From Verrucomicrobiota bacterium (GTDB lineage Bacteria; Verrucomicrobiota; Verrucomicrobiia; Limisphaerales; Pedosphaeraceae): 41,294 bases of DNA. The DNA lies in assembly GCA_021325145.1 (NCBI GenBank), contig JAJPHR010000081.1:1-41294 (forward strand), read 5' to 3'. The position numbers were made by a program, and so were the translations under genes. How positions within the stretch are numbered: position 1 is the first letter of the stretch; every line of letters starts with the position of its first letter. Of this stretch, positions 16,836 to 24,969 are shown in pieces. The notes beneath the pieces are model-generated. The model saw nothing but the letters and a program-made list of their open reading frames with translations, was not told the DNA's origin and did not search any database.

Positions 16836-16906
16836 ATTCTAAACCACAAGCTTTTGCGAGTCACATCCCCTAAGGCGGTGATGGAGCCATCACCGAAACA
16901 GGTGAT
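16836..16906 (-). promoter_or_regulatory. Shared operator/promoter element, copy c (gene 11463-16661)
   Basis: The perfect palindrome ATCACCGAAACAGGTGAT is at 16889-16906, GGGGAT (minus strand) at 16865-16870 and a -10-like TAGAAT at 16836-16841. An extra GGTGAT half-site lies at 16877-16882. Orientation matches copies a and b, pointing at the minus-strand gene that starts at 16661 (leader about 170 nt). The palindrome is also 47 nt from the TTG start of the divergent plus-strand GH78 gene and could serve both. Confidence 0.7.
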
Positions 16907-16952
16907 ATTCGGCTGTCAGCCATTCTGTTAGATTCCGTCAACCTTAAGAATT

Positions 16953-19900
16953 TTGATTAGTCTGATTGAAAAAACCATCAGAGCGACAATAGCCGTCGTT
17001 GTGCTGATGGCATGGCCGGGAAAGCTGGGGGCGCAAGGAGTATTGCAGCCAATAAATTTGCGCTGCGAGGCGCGGGTGAATCCGCTCGGCATTGGGAACG
17101 TCCGGCCCGAACTTTCCTGGCAGCTTCAAAGCATCGGACAGGGACCGGCCTACCGAGGAGAAACCCAAAGCGCCTTCCAAATCCAGGTCGGATCAACAGC
17201 CGGTGCGGCGGATTTGTGGGACAGTGGGAAGGTCACCAGCAATCAGACCGTAATCATCGTGTACGCCGGCCAATTGTTGACGAGCGGAAAGCAATGCTTC
17301 TGGCAGGTGCGGGTGTATGACGGCAATAACAATGTATCGCCCTGGAGTTCTCCGGCGCAGTGGTCGATGGGATTGTTGTCACCCGCAGATTGGACGGCGC
17401 AATGGATCGGCTACGATGCGGCTTACACCCTGACGCCGCAACAGGCGACGAACAACGCGCTCTTCAACACGGCCAACCTCAGTTGGATTCGTTTTCCAGC
17501 CGCGCAGGCCCAGGCGGGCATCGAACAATCCCTGCTGCGAAAGCAAGTGGTCCTGCCGTCGGGCCAGACCGTCACCAACGCTGTCGTCGCGCTCTACGCC
17601 GACAATTTCTGCAACGTATTCGTCAACGGGCAACCCATGACGAACTCCGCGATGCGTTGGGAAGCCACCGCATTAATCAATGTGACCCCCTGGCTGCACC
17701 CGGGAACAAACGTACTTGCCCTCGGCGTCACGAACAGCGACGCCCAGGAGCCCGCGAGTGTCATTGGCCGGCTGGTAGTGCAGTTTGCGTCCGGCGCAGT
17801 TTCAAATATCGCGGTGGATGCCACGTGGAAGGCGGCACAACAGGCGCCCACTAATTGGCCGCAGACCAATTTCGACGATTCCGCATGGACGATGGCGGAA
17901 AGCACGGGAACGCCTTGGGGAACTCCTGCGCTTAATGATCTCCCGCGCGTCCCCGCTCCCTACCTGCGCAAGAATTTTATGGTTGGGCAAGGAATCACCC
18001 GCGCGACGGTTTATGTCACAGCGTTGGGCGCGTATGAATTGCACTTGAACGGCCAAAAGGTCGGCCACGACGTTCTTACGCCGGGTTGGACTCAGTTCAC
18101 CAAGCGCGTCTATTACCAGACCTACGATGTCACTGGAATGGTGCAGGGCGGCTCAAACACGCTCAGCGCGATACTGGGCGACGGCTGGTATGCGAGTGCC
18201 CTCGCCTTCAAGGGCACGCGAAGGAATTATGGCGGAACGCCGCGATTCATGGCCCAGCTCGTGCTCGAGCTTTCCGACGGCAGCACGCAAACGGTGGTCA
18301 GCGACGCCTCGTGGAAGGCCAGCTATGGCCCGATGCAATTTGGAGATTTGCTGATGGGATCGGAATACGACGCACGGCTGGAGATGCCCGGATGGGATAC
18401 ACCCAATTTCAATGACGGCGGCTGGTCGCCGGTCTTGACGGGAGTGAGTTCTTTCAGTGGCGGTTTCTCGAATGTGACGGCCATTGTCGCGGGATATGAG
18501 TCAAATAATCAGCTCAACTTCGTGGTGAACAACGGCAGCATGGGCGGTGATCCGGCTTTTGGCGTCGTGAAAACGTTGCAAATCACCTACCAACTTGGCG
18601 GCACGAACCAGACGCGATCCTTCGCGGAAAATTCGGTCGTGACCATCGGCGGCGGCGGGCTGACGTTGACGGTTATTCAGGCGCTCTATGGCGATTCGAC
18701 CTCCTTTCCCGGCAGCGGCGGACTGCAAGTGCAAGCAGCCGTCACCGAACCCTCCCGGTGTTTCGAAACCCTTGCGGCCACCAACCTGACCGTCCCAAAA
18801 CCCGGTTGCTACACCTTCGACCTTGGCCAGAACATGGTTGGCTGGGCCAGACTGACCATTAGCGGGAATGTTGGCGACCGCATCACCGTCCGTCATGGTG
18901 AAATGCTCAATCCCGACGGCACGATCTACACCTCGAACCTGCGTGGCGCGAACGCGACCGACTTTTACATTCTCGGCACCAATGGCACATCCGTCCTGGA
19001 GCCGCGCTTCACGTTTCACGGGTTCCGCTATGTTGAGGTGCGGGGGCTTTCCATGGCGCCGACGCTGAGTTCGGTAACTGGCATCGTTGTGCATTCCGAT
19101 ATTCCATTAAGTGGCAGCTTTGCGTGTTCCAGCCCGCTGGTAAACCAACTCTACAGCAACGTCATCTGGGGACAAAAAGGCAACTATCTCGAAGTCCCGA
19201 CTGACTGCCCGCAGCGGGATGAACGCATGGGCTGGACCGGCGATACGGAATTTTTTGTGCCGACCGCCGCTTACGACTTCGATGTTCAATCCTTCTTTCG
19301 CCGACATCTCGTTACGTTATGCGAGGACTCGCAAGAGGCCGACGGCTCCTATGCGAATGTCGCACCCGACCTGGGCGCTGGAAGTGGAGCAGCGGCTTGG
19401 GGCGATGCCGCCTGGATTTGCCCGTACAACATGTATCACGTCTATGGCGATACCAATGTGATTGCCGATCACTACGCTTCGTTCCAACGTTACGGACAAT
19501 GGTTTTCCACACACGCCTCAAACTTTGTGGTGTCGAGTCTCCCCGGTGATTTTGGCGATTGGTTGAACCTGGGCGGCGGCGCGACCTCGACGGTGATCGA
19601 CACCGCGTATTACGCCTACTATGCGCAAGCGATGTCGGAGATGGCTGCGGCCATTGGCCACAGTGCCGACGCCGCCACTTATTCCACGTTGCACAGCAAC
19701 ATCGCGGCTGCATTCGCGAATTTCTTCAACACCAACGGCTCGTTCGCTGATGGCAGCAGCCAGGCCGGTTATGCGCTGGCCTTCTCGTTGAATCTGGTGC
19801 CCGCCGGGCTGCGCGTCCAGGCCGCCCAACAATTCGCGAATTCGATTGCGCAATTCAACACGCACCTGGCCACGGGCTTCATCGGCACGCCGCGCCTGCT

Positions 19901-21227
19901 GCCTGCCCTGCACGTCGCCGGGCACGACGACCTCGCCTACCAATTGCTGCTCCAGAAAACCTATCCTTCCTGGCTCTATCAGGTGACGCTCGGCGCAACA
20001 ACAATGTGGGAACGTTGGGATGGCTGGACCCCGGGCGGCGGCTTCCAGAGTGTGGCGATGAACTCGTTCAACCACTACGCTTTTGGTTCGGTCGGCGAGT
20101 ATTTGTACAGCGTCGTTGGCGGCATCAAATCCGCAGCGCCCGGTTACGGAACCATCCTCATTCAGCCGGTCACCGGAGACGGACTGAGTTGGGCCAATAC
20201 CAGCTACGCTTCCATCCGCGGGCTGGTTTCGACCGCCTGGACCAATGTCGGCGGCGCGTTCAACCTGGACGTGGTGATTCCAGCAAACGTCACGGCGCAA
20301 ATTTATGTGCCCACGACGAATGCCGCCGCCATCACGGAAAGCGGCGTCCCGGCGGCCAACTCACCTGGCGTGGCCTACGTCGGCATTTCCAACGGCTTCG
20401 CTATTTACGTTGTCGGCTCCGGCCATTACCTGTGGTCCTCGCCTGTGCCAGTTATTCCACCGCCGCTTGTCACGACGGAAACAGACTCAGTGTATGCTGG
20501 CGGCAATTTTCCCCCATTGCCAGGCGGTGATCTGCTCACCAATGCAACCACGACGGTGGTGTCCAACACGATCACTGTGGGGCCGGAAAACCATATCGCA
20601 ACCTCGGCTCTTTATGATGGAATCATCGGCGCGCCCGGGTCAACCAACCGAAGCTACGAAATTAGCGGTGGAGCGATTACGTTTCGCCTCGGTCCCGGAA
20701 CCAATGGCACCGGCTATACGATCACCAATCTGAATACCTACACCTCCTGGCAGGACGACGGCCGGGAAAATGCCAACTACGCCGTCAGCTATTCTTCGGA
20801 CGGCACGAATTTTTATCCCATCGCGACGGTAGCCTATAATCCGTCACCTTATCCGACGAAAGACGGCACCGACGGCACCCTGACCTCCATCGCGGTCGGA
20901 AATTTGTCGGGCGTGCAGTTTTTACAATGGAGTTTTTCGGCGGCACAGCAGAATGGCGGTGTCGGATATACCGAAGTGGCCGCGTTTGGGTATGCCAGCC
21001 CGTTGACACCGGCGACCGTAAACGTGGTTTCTTTGACGCCAACAAGTTTTGTAATGAATGCGAGCAGCCTTTCACCCGGCCGGAGTTACACCCTCCAAAG
21101 CACGACCAATCTGTCGGCACCCGCCTGGTTCACTGAAACAAACTTCGTCACCCAGCAGGCAGTCATGGCCTTTACCAATTCCACCGCCGGCTCTGGACAA
21201 AGATTCTACCGCATCGTGGGGCATTAA
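16953..21227 (+). CDS. Secreted GH78 alpha-L-rhamnosidase with extra binding modules
   Basis: This 1424-aa enzyme is read from a TTG at 16953-16955, which gives the signal peptide MISLIEKTIRATIAVVVLMA; the next in-frame ATG (17007) would remove most of it. Residues 33-150 are the fibronectin-like domain (NLRCEARVNPLGIGNVRPEL). Residues 190-330 are an additional beta-sandwich resembling the sensor module of the kinase at 3977-5986. Residues 335-500 are the rhamnosidase N domain (YELHLNGQKVGHDVLTPGWT). Residues 505-595 are an insert (NNGSMGGDPAFGVVKTLQIT) homologous to the insert at 163-238 of the enzyme at 170-3115, but in another place. TDCPQRDERMGWTGD gives putative general acid E757, and LGATTMWERWDGW gives putative base E1020. 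Residues 1205-1347 resemble the GRDEQ module (TSWQDDGRENANYAVSYSSD). The protein ends with an FYR module (SGQRFYRIVGH). Confidence 0.93.
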   Translation: MISLIEKTIRATIAVVVLMAWPGKLGAQGVLQPINLRCEARVNPLGIGNVRPELSWQLQSIGQGPAYRGETQSAFQIQVGSTAGAADLWDSGKVTSNQTVIIVYAGQLLTSGKQCFWQVRVYDGNNNVSPWSSPAQWSMGLLSPADWTAQWIGYDAAYTLTPQQATNNALFNTANLSWIRFPAAQAQAGIEQSLLRKQVVLPSGQTVTNAVVALYADNFCNVFVNGQPMTNSAMRWEATALINVTPWLHPGTNVLALGVTNSDAQEPASVIGRLVVQFASGAVSNIAVDATWKAAQQAPTNWPQTNFDDSAWTMAESTGTPWGTPALNDLPRVPAPYLRKNFMVGQGITRATVYVTALGAYELHLNGQKVGHDVLTPGWTQFTKRVYYQTYDVTGMVQGGSNTLSAILGDGWYASALAFKGTRRNYGGTPRFMAQLVLELSDGSTQTVVSDASWKASYGPMQFGDLLMGSEYDARLEMPGWDTPNFNDGGWSPVLTGVSSFSGGFSNVTAIVAGYESNNQLNFVVNNGSMGGDPAFGVVKTLQITYQLGGTNQTRSFAENSVVTIGGGGLTLTVIQALYGDSTSFPGSGGLQVQAAVTEPSRCFETLAATNLTVPKPGCYTFDLGQNMVGWARLTISGNVGDRITVRHGEMLNPDGTIYTSNLRGANATDFYILGTNGTSVLEPRFTFHGFRYVEVRGLSMAPTLSSVTGIVVHSDIPLSGSFACSSPLVNQLYSNVIWGQKGNYLEVPTDCPQRDERMGWTGDTEFFVPTAAYDFDVQSFFRRHLVTLCEDSQEADGSYANVAPDLGAGSGAAAWGDAAWICPYNMYHVYGDTNVIADHYASFQRYGQWFSTHASNFVVSSLPGDFGDWLNLGGGATSTVIDTAYYAYYAQAMSEMAAAIGHSADAATYSTLHSNIAAAFANFFNTNGSFADGSSQAGYALAFSLNLVPAGLRVQAAQQFANSIAQFNTHLATGFIGTPRLLPALHVAGHDDLAYQLLLQKTYPSWLYQVTLGATTMWERWDGWTPGGGFQSVAMNSFNHYAFGSVGEYLYSVVGGIKSAAPGYGTILIQPVTGDGLSWANTSYASIRGLVSTAWTNVGGAFNLDVVIPANVTAQIYVPTTNAAAITESGVPAANSPGVAYVGISNGFAIYVVGSGHYLWSSPVPVIPPPLVTTETDSVYAGGNFPPLPGGDLLTNATTTVVSNTITVGPENHIATSALYDGIIGAPGSTNRSYEISGGAITFRLGPGTNGTGYTITNLNTYTSWQDDGRENANYAVSYSSDGTNFYPIATVAYNPSPYPTKDGTDGTLTSIAVGNLSGVQFLQWSFSAAQQNGGVGYTEVAAFGYASPLTPATVNVVSLTPTSFVMNASSLSPGRSYTLQSTTNLSAPAWFTETNFVTQQAVMAFTNSTAGSGQRFYRIVGH

Positions 21228-21342
21228 AATGGATTAAAATGGATTGCTGTATGCCGGTGCTCGAACGCGCGGCAGCGCATCCCTCCACATGAACTGATGG
21301 TAGTGGCGTGATGCGCCCCACCCTCGGTGAACTCCTCGAAAC

Positions 21343-21362
21343 TTTTGAAAAAAATTTCAAAA
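21343..21362. promoter_or_regulatory. Perfect palindrome upstream of a promoter, possible operator
   Basis: TTTTGAAA-AAAA-TTTCAAAA is an 8+8 bp perfect inverted repeat. It ends 5 nt before the -35-like hexamer at 21368-21373, so a bound protein would touch the polymerase. It is AT-rich and could also arise by chance, but its placement is suggestive. Confidence 0.45.
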
Positions 21363-21367
21363 TAATC

Positions 21368-21395
21368 TTGTCAAAATCCATGCTATCCATAGAAT
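21368..21395 (+). promoter_or_regulatory. Sigma70-like promoter for the 21450-35557 gene set
   Basis: TTGTCA (21368-21373), 16-nt spacer, then TAGAAT (21390-21395). Each hexamer matches the consensus at five of six bases. The predicted leader is about 48 nt to the ATG at 21450. Confidence 0.55.
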
Positions 21396-21449
21396 TTCCC
21401 GTCCTTTAATAATCGCCCCCTTTTTTGTACCCGGAGTCGGCCGCGTGTT

Positions 21450-24400
21450 ATGAAGAATTATTTTTTTTGTGCGTTGGCGGCGGTGGTCGTTTGGATCGGC
21501 ACGGTTTGTCCGGCGGACGCACAATGGCAGACGCAGTCCATTGTGGTGACAAACGGTTGGACGGCGGCATATCTTTATATTGATGCCTCCAGTCAAAACG
21601 TTCTCCCTGTCACCGCGGGCCTTCCCATTACCCCGGACAATCCCATTGACCAGATTTGGCTCTGGAAAACGCCGGTCAGTTCCGCGCAGTATATCAACAC
21701 TCCGGAGTCGCCGTTGAGCGGCGGCGGGCAATGGCTCTCCTGGAGCCGGACGAACAGCCAGAACACGTTGTCGGCGTTAATTCCCAATGCCGCCTACCTG
21801 ATTCACTCGGTTGCGACCACCAACTATACCTGGCGCATCAAGGGCCAGCCGGTTCCACCCAGCTATAATTGGGACATGACCGGCCTGAACCTCATCGGTT
21901 TTCCAACCCCGACCGTTAACCCGCCCAACTTTCAAAATTACTTCGCCCAGGATCCAGCCCTCGCTGGCATCGTCCAGATCTTCGAGTATGTGGGTGGTCC
22001 ATTCTCCACGAATCCGCCCAACCCCGCGCAGGTGTTTTCTCAATACACCACCCCGGTGACGCGCGGGCAGGCCTTTTGGATCAGCGCCACCAACGTTTAC
22101 AACGCCTACTTTGGTCCGTTTAACCTCAACCTGCCCAATCCCAGCGGGCTTAACTATGGCGCTTCAGGAGGGCAGTTCACCTTGCACCTCGTGAACGTCA
22201 CCCCCAACACCCTGACGGTTTCCATGGCAGTGCTGCCGTCGGAGACACCGCCGTTCGGCCAATCGAACATCGTTGCCGCGCCACCGTTGCTGTTGGAAGG
22301 CGCGCTTAACACCTCCAACCTGACTTACGCCTATACCAGCTTGCCGGCCAATAGCGCGCCCAGCGCCAGTTGGACTCTCGCGCCGGCGGGTACGCCCGGT
22401 TCGGACGTGGCAATCGTCCTAGGGGTTAACCGTTTTGCCATGGCCAATAGTGCCGGGTCGCTCTATGCCGGCATCCTGCAGTTCACGGATTCGCTTGGTT
22501 TTTCGCAGGTAAATGTCCCGGTTTCCGCCACGGTGGCAAATAATACCGGTTTATGGCTGGGCAATGCCAGCATCACGGGGGTCAGCTACGATCTCAAGAC
22601 CTACGCCACGAATTCCAATGGTTCCCTGGTGGTCAGCGCCGTCACCAATCAGTTGGTCACCACGAATCCCGTCACTTTGGGTATGACCACGAACATGTTG
22701 ATCAACAACTTCGCCACCACCAACCAGACGATCAACTATTATCAGGTTACCAACGAACTCATCAGCACTTACGCGCAGGAAACTTATCAGCCTGGCACCA
22801 ACGGATACGTGGTGACCACCAACCAGACGATCACCGATGGCAATACCTCGGCCACGGTCATCGAAACCGATGTCATCGGCTACTACTTCACCAACAACGG
22901 GTCCCTCCTGGTCTGGGAGACCACCAACACCACGAACGGGCCGTTTATCGTCAGTTCGATCGCTTTCACCAATCAGATGGTGGTTACCAATGGTATCGCC
23001 GCCGTTCCAACCAACGGCACACCGGTGATCGCCACGAATTTCATATTTTACAGTTACGCCATCACCAACGAAATCGTCACCAACGATATTTTTCAGGCTC
23101 CAGTCACAAACGTGGCGGTTAACGACTTTGCGGTTACCAACCAGGTGGTTGTCACCAATGCCGCCTTTGATGTAGTAGGCACCAATTTGGTCACTATTGG
23201 GACCAGCAGTATTACCAATTGGCTCTACCTCACCAACCTGGCGCCCGGCAGCATCACCCTGCTGACGAATGCCACCAGCGGGTCGAATATTTTGAGCATC
23301 ACCGGCACACCGCACCTCGTACCGGGCGGAACGTATTATCTCGGCGTGCTAAACACCAATAACGCGCCGGTGAACTTCGCCATCGAGGTGAATTTTCATC
23401 TGCTCACCAACGTGGCCGCCTCGATCTTGACGCCCAAAATCCTGGCCACGAATGGCGGTTTCCTGCTCACCTGGTTCGCGCCGAGCAACGGTTTGTTCCA
23501 GGTGCAATGGAGCAGCAGCTTCCCGGCCAACTGGCAAACCATCACCAACCCGCCCTACACCGGCTACAACACCAACTATCCCGCAAGCGCGACCAATGCC
23601 GAGTTCACTTTTTTCGACGACGGTTCGCAAACGGGGGGAAATTCGGCACCCATCAAGTTTTATCGGGTGGTCCTGCCGGCTGGAGTGTCGAATCTGTTCA
23701 ACGCCCAGTCTCAGACCAATGTCGTCGCTTCCGGCGGCACCGCCTATTACGCCGTCAACGTGCCGGCGACCACGGACAGCGCCACGAACAAGCTGCTTTT
23801 TGCCGGCGCGCCGGTGAACCTCCTGTTCAGCGCAACGGCGCCAGTAGGGATGAACGCCGGCAGCTACGCCAGCAGCAGCCAGCCGGCCGCCTCCAGTTAC
23901 GCCGTCAGCAACAGCCCGGTGGTCGCCTTTTCCGCCACCACCAACTATTTTCCCACGTCAAAACCTTTGCTCGTCACCACCAACGGCTCAAAACTGATCA
24001 CCGTAAACGTGGTGACCAACAATAACACCGGTGTTACTTCGCTTTCCAGTTACTACACGACCAACTTCCAGGTCATCAGCAACAACTACACTGTGCTTCA
24101 AGGCGTTACCAATCTGGTGGCCAGCAACACTAATCTCCTGGCCACCTGGAATAACCTCGCCTCCAGCCTGGTCACCAACTCCGGCTTCAACATCAATCTG
24201 ACCATTGTCACCAACGCCGCTTTTGTGATCGCCACCAACGCCATGGTCAGTTCCGTCAGCAACTATGTCGTTACCGCGCACAACACGAGCCTGGATGCCG
24301 TGTCCGCTCCTTTTCCCCTGCGACTGATCATTTTCAACGACAGCAACGGCAATTGCTCCCTGCTGCAGCGCGTGTTTTATGGCATTCGCCAGAACACCAA

Positions 24401-24878
24401 TATCGTCGTGGCCACGACCGAGAAGGTCCTGGACACCTCCCATTTGAACACCGCCCGGCGGATCACGGCGACGCACCTGCCCTGGTTGCCCACCAACACT
24501 CCCTGGGCGTTTACCGGCGGCTCCCTGAGCCAGGGTGGAACGTTGAGCACCACCGTCATCGAACCCTATGACGATCAGGCCTCCAACCCCTTCCTGCATA
24601 CCTACCATCCGGACCATAATAATCTGGACATCCAGTCGCCGCCGCATGAATTGCCCGTCGGCAGCGAGTCCTACATCATCAGGCGTCAAATCACGCTGGG
24701 TATCGTGGCCAACACGGATGACTTCATCAGCCTCACGACGGCTAACAGCAGCCTTACCGGAAATTACAACGAGACCATCACCTTGACGGGCCTGGGCGGC
24801 GCCTCCAAGTCTTATCTAACCTCAGGTTCTTTCTCACTCAAACGCGTCAGCACCATCGGCACCCTGACCACTCAATGA
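21450..24878 (+). CDS. Large secreted Thr-Asn-rich protein, function unknown
   Basis: This 1142-aa protein has a signal peptide (MKNYFFCALAAVVVWIGTVC, mature from about 25) and no recognised catalytic domain. The N-terminal third (WQTQSIVVTNGWTAAYLYID, IDQIWLWKTPVSSAQYI, RGQAFWISATNVYNAYFGPF) resembles a family I recall from Planctomycetes and Verrucomicrobiota. Residues about 385-600 are packed with TN dipeptides and likely form repetitive beta strands. Residues about 658-747 are an internal copy of the FYR module (FQVQWSSSFPANWQT ... IKFYRVVLP). The last 190 residues are denser in charged and aromatic residues (NPFLHTYHPDHNNLD, SESYIIRRQITL, NYNETITLTGLGG) and look like the conserved core. 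It leads a set of four co-directional secreted-protein genes. I infer a cell-surface or extracellular structural role; confidence in function is low. Confidence 0.88.
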   Translation: MKNYFFCALAAVVVWIGTVCPADAQWQTQSIVVTNGWTAAYLYIDASSQNVLPVTAGLPITPDNPIDQIWLWKTPVSSAQYINTPESPLSGGGQWLSWSRTNSQNTLSALIPNAAYLIHSVATTNYTWRIKGQPVPPSYNWDMTGLNLIGFPTPTVNPPNFQNYFAQDPALAGIVQIFEYVGGPFSTNPPNPAQVFSQYTTPVTRGQAFWISATNVYNAYFGPFNLNLPNPSGLNYGASGGQFTLHLVNVTPNTLTVSMAVLPSETPPFGQSNIVAAPPLLLEGALNTSNLTYAYTSLPANSAPSASWTLAPAGTPGSDVAIVLGVNRFAMANSAGSLYAGILQFTDSLGFSQVNVPVSATVANNTGLWLGNASITGVSYDLKTYATNSNGSLVVSAVTNQLVTTNPVTLGMTTNMLINNFATTNQTINYYQVTNELISTYAQETYQPGTNGYVVTTNQTITDGNTSATVIETDVIGYYFTNNGSLLVWETTNTTNGPFIVSSIAFTNQMVVTNGIAAVPTNGTPVIATNFIFYSYAITNEIVTNDIFQAPVTNVAVNDFAVTNQVVVTNAAFDVVGTNLVTIGTSSITNWLYLTNLAPGSITLLTNATSGSNILSITGTPHLVPGGTYYLGVLNTNNAPVNFAIEVNFHLLTNVAASILTPKILATNGGFLLTWFAPSNGLFQVQWSSSFPANWQTITNPPYTGYNTNYPASATNAEFTFFDDGSQTGGNSAPIKFYRVVLPAGVSNLFNAQSQTNVVASGGTAYYAVNVPATTDSATNKLLFAGAPVNLLFSATAPVGMNAGSYASSSQPAASSYAVSNSPVVAFSATTNYFPTSKPLLVTTNGSKLITVNVVTNNNTGVTSLSSYYTTNFQVISNNYTVLQGVTNLVASNTNLLATWNNLASSLVTNSGFNINLTIVTNAAFVIATNAMVSSVSNYVVTAHNTSLDAVSAPFPLRLIIFNDSNGNCSLLQRVFYGIRQNTNIVVATTEKVLDTSHLNTARRITATHLPWLPTNTPWAFTGGSLSQGGTLSTTVIEPYDDQASNPFLHTYHPDHNNLDIQSPPHELPVGSESYIIRRQITLGIVANTDDFISLTTANSSLTGNYNETITLTGLGGASKSYLTSGSFSLKRVSTIGTLTTQ

Positions 24879-24969
24879 ATCTCGGAATAATCAATCATCG
24901 GCTGCAGGCCGCCATGTGATTTTGAACCCAAAACCTTTTAACTTAAAACACCGAAAGAACGCCAAGAAC

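Noticed and set aside
21225..21247. Tandem ATTAAAATGG repeat (two copies) after the GH78 gene
   Set aside because: Only two 10-bp units directly at a stop codon; likely simple slippage with no further structure.
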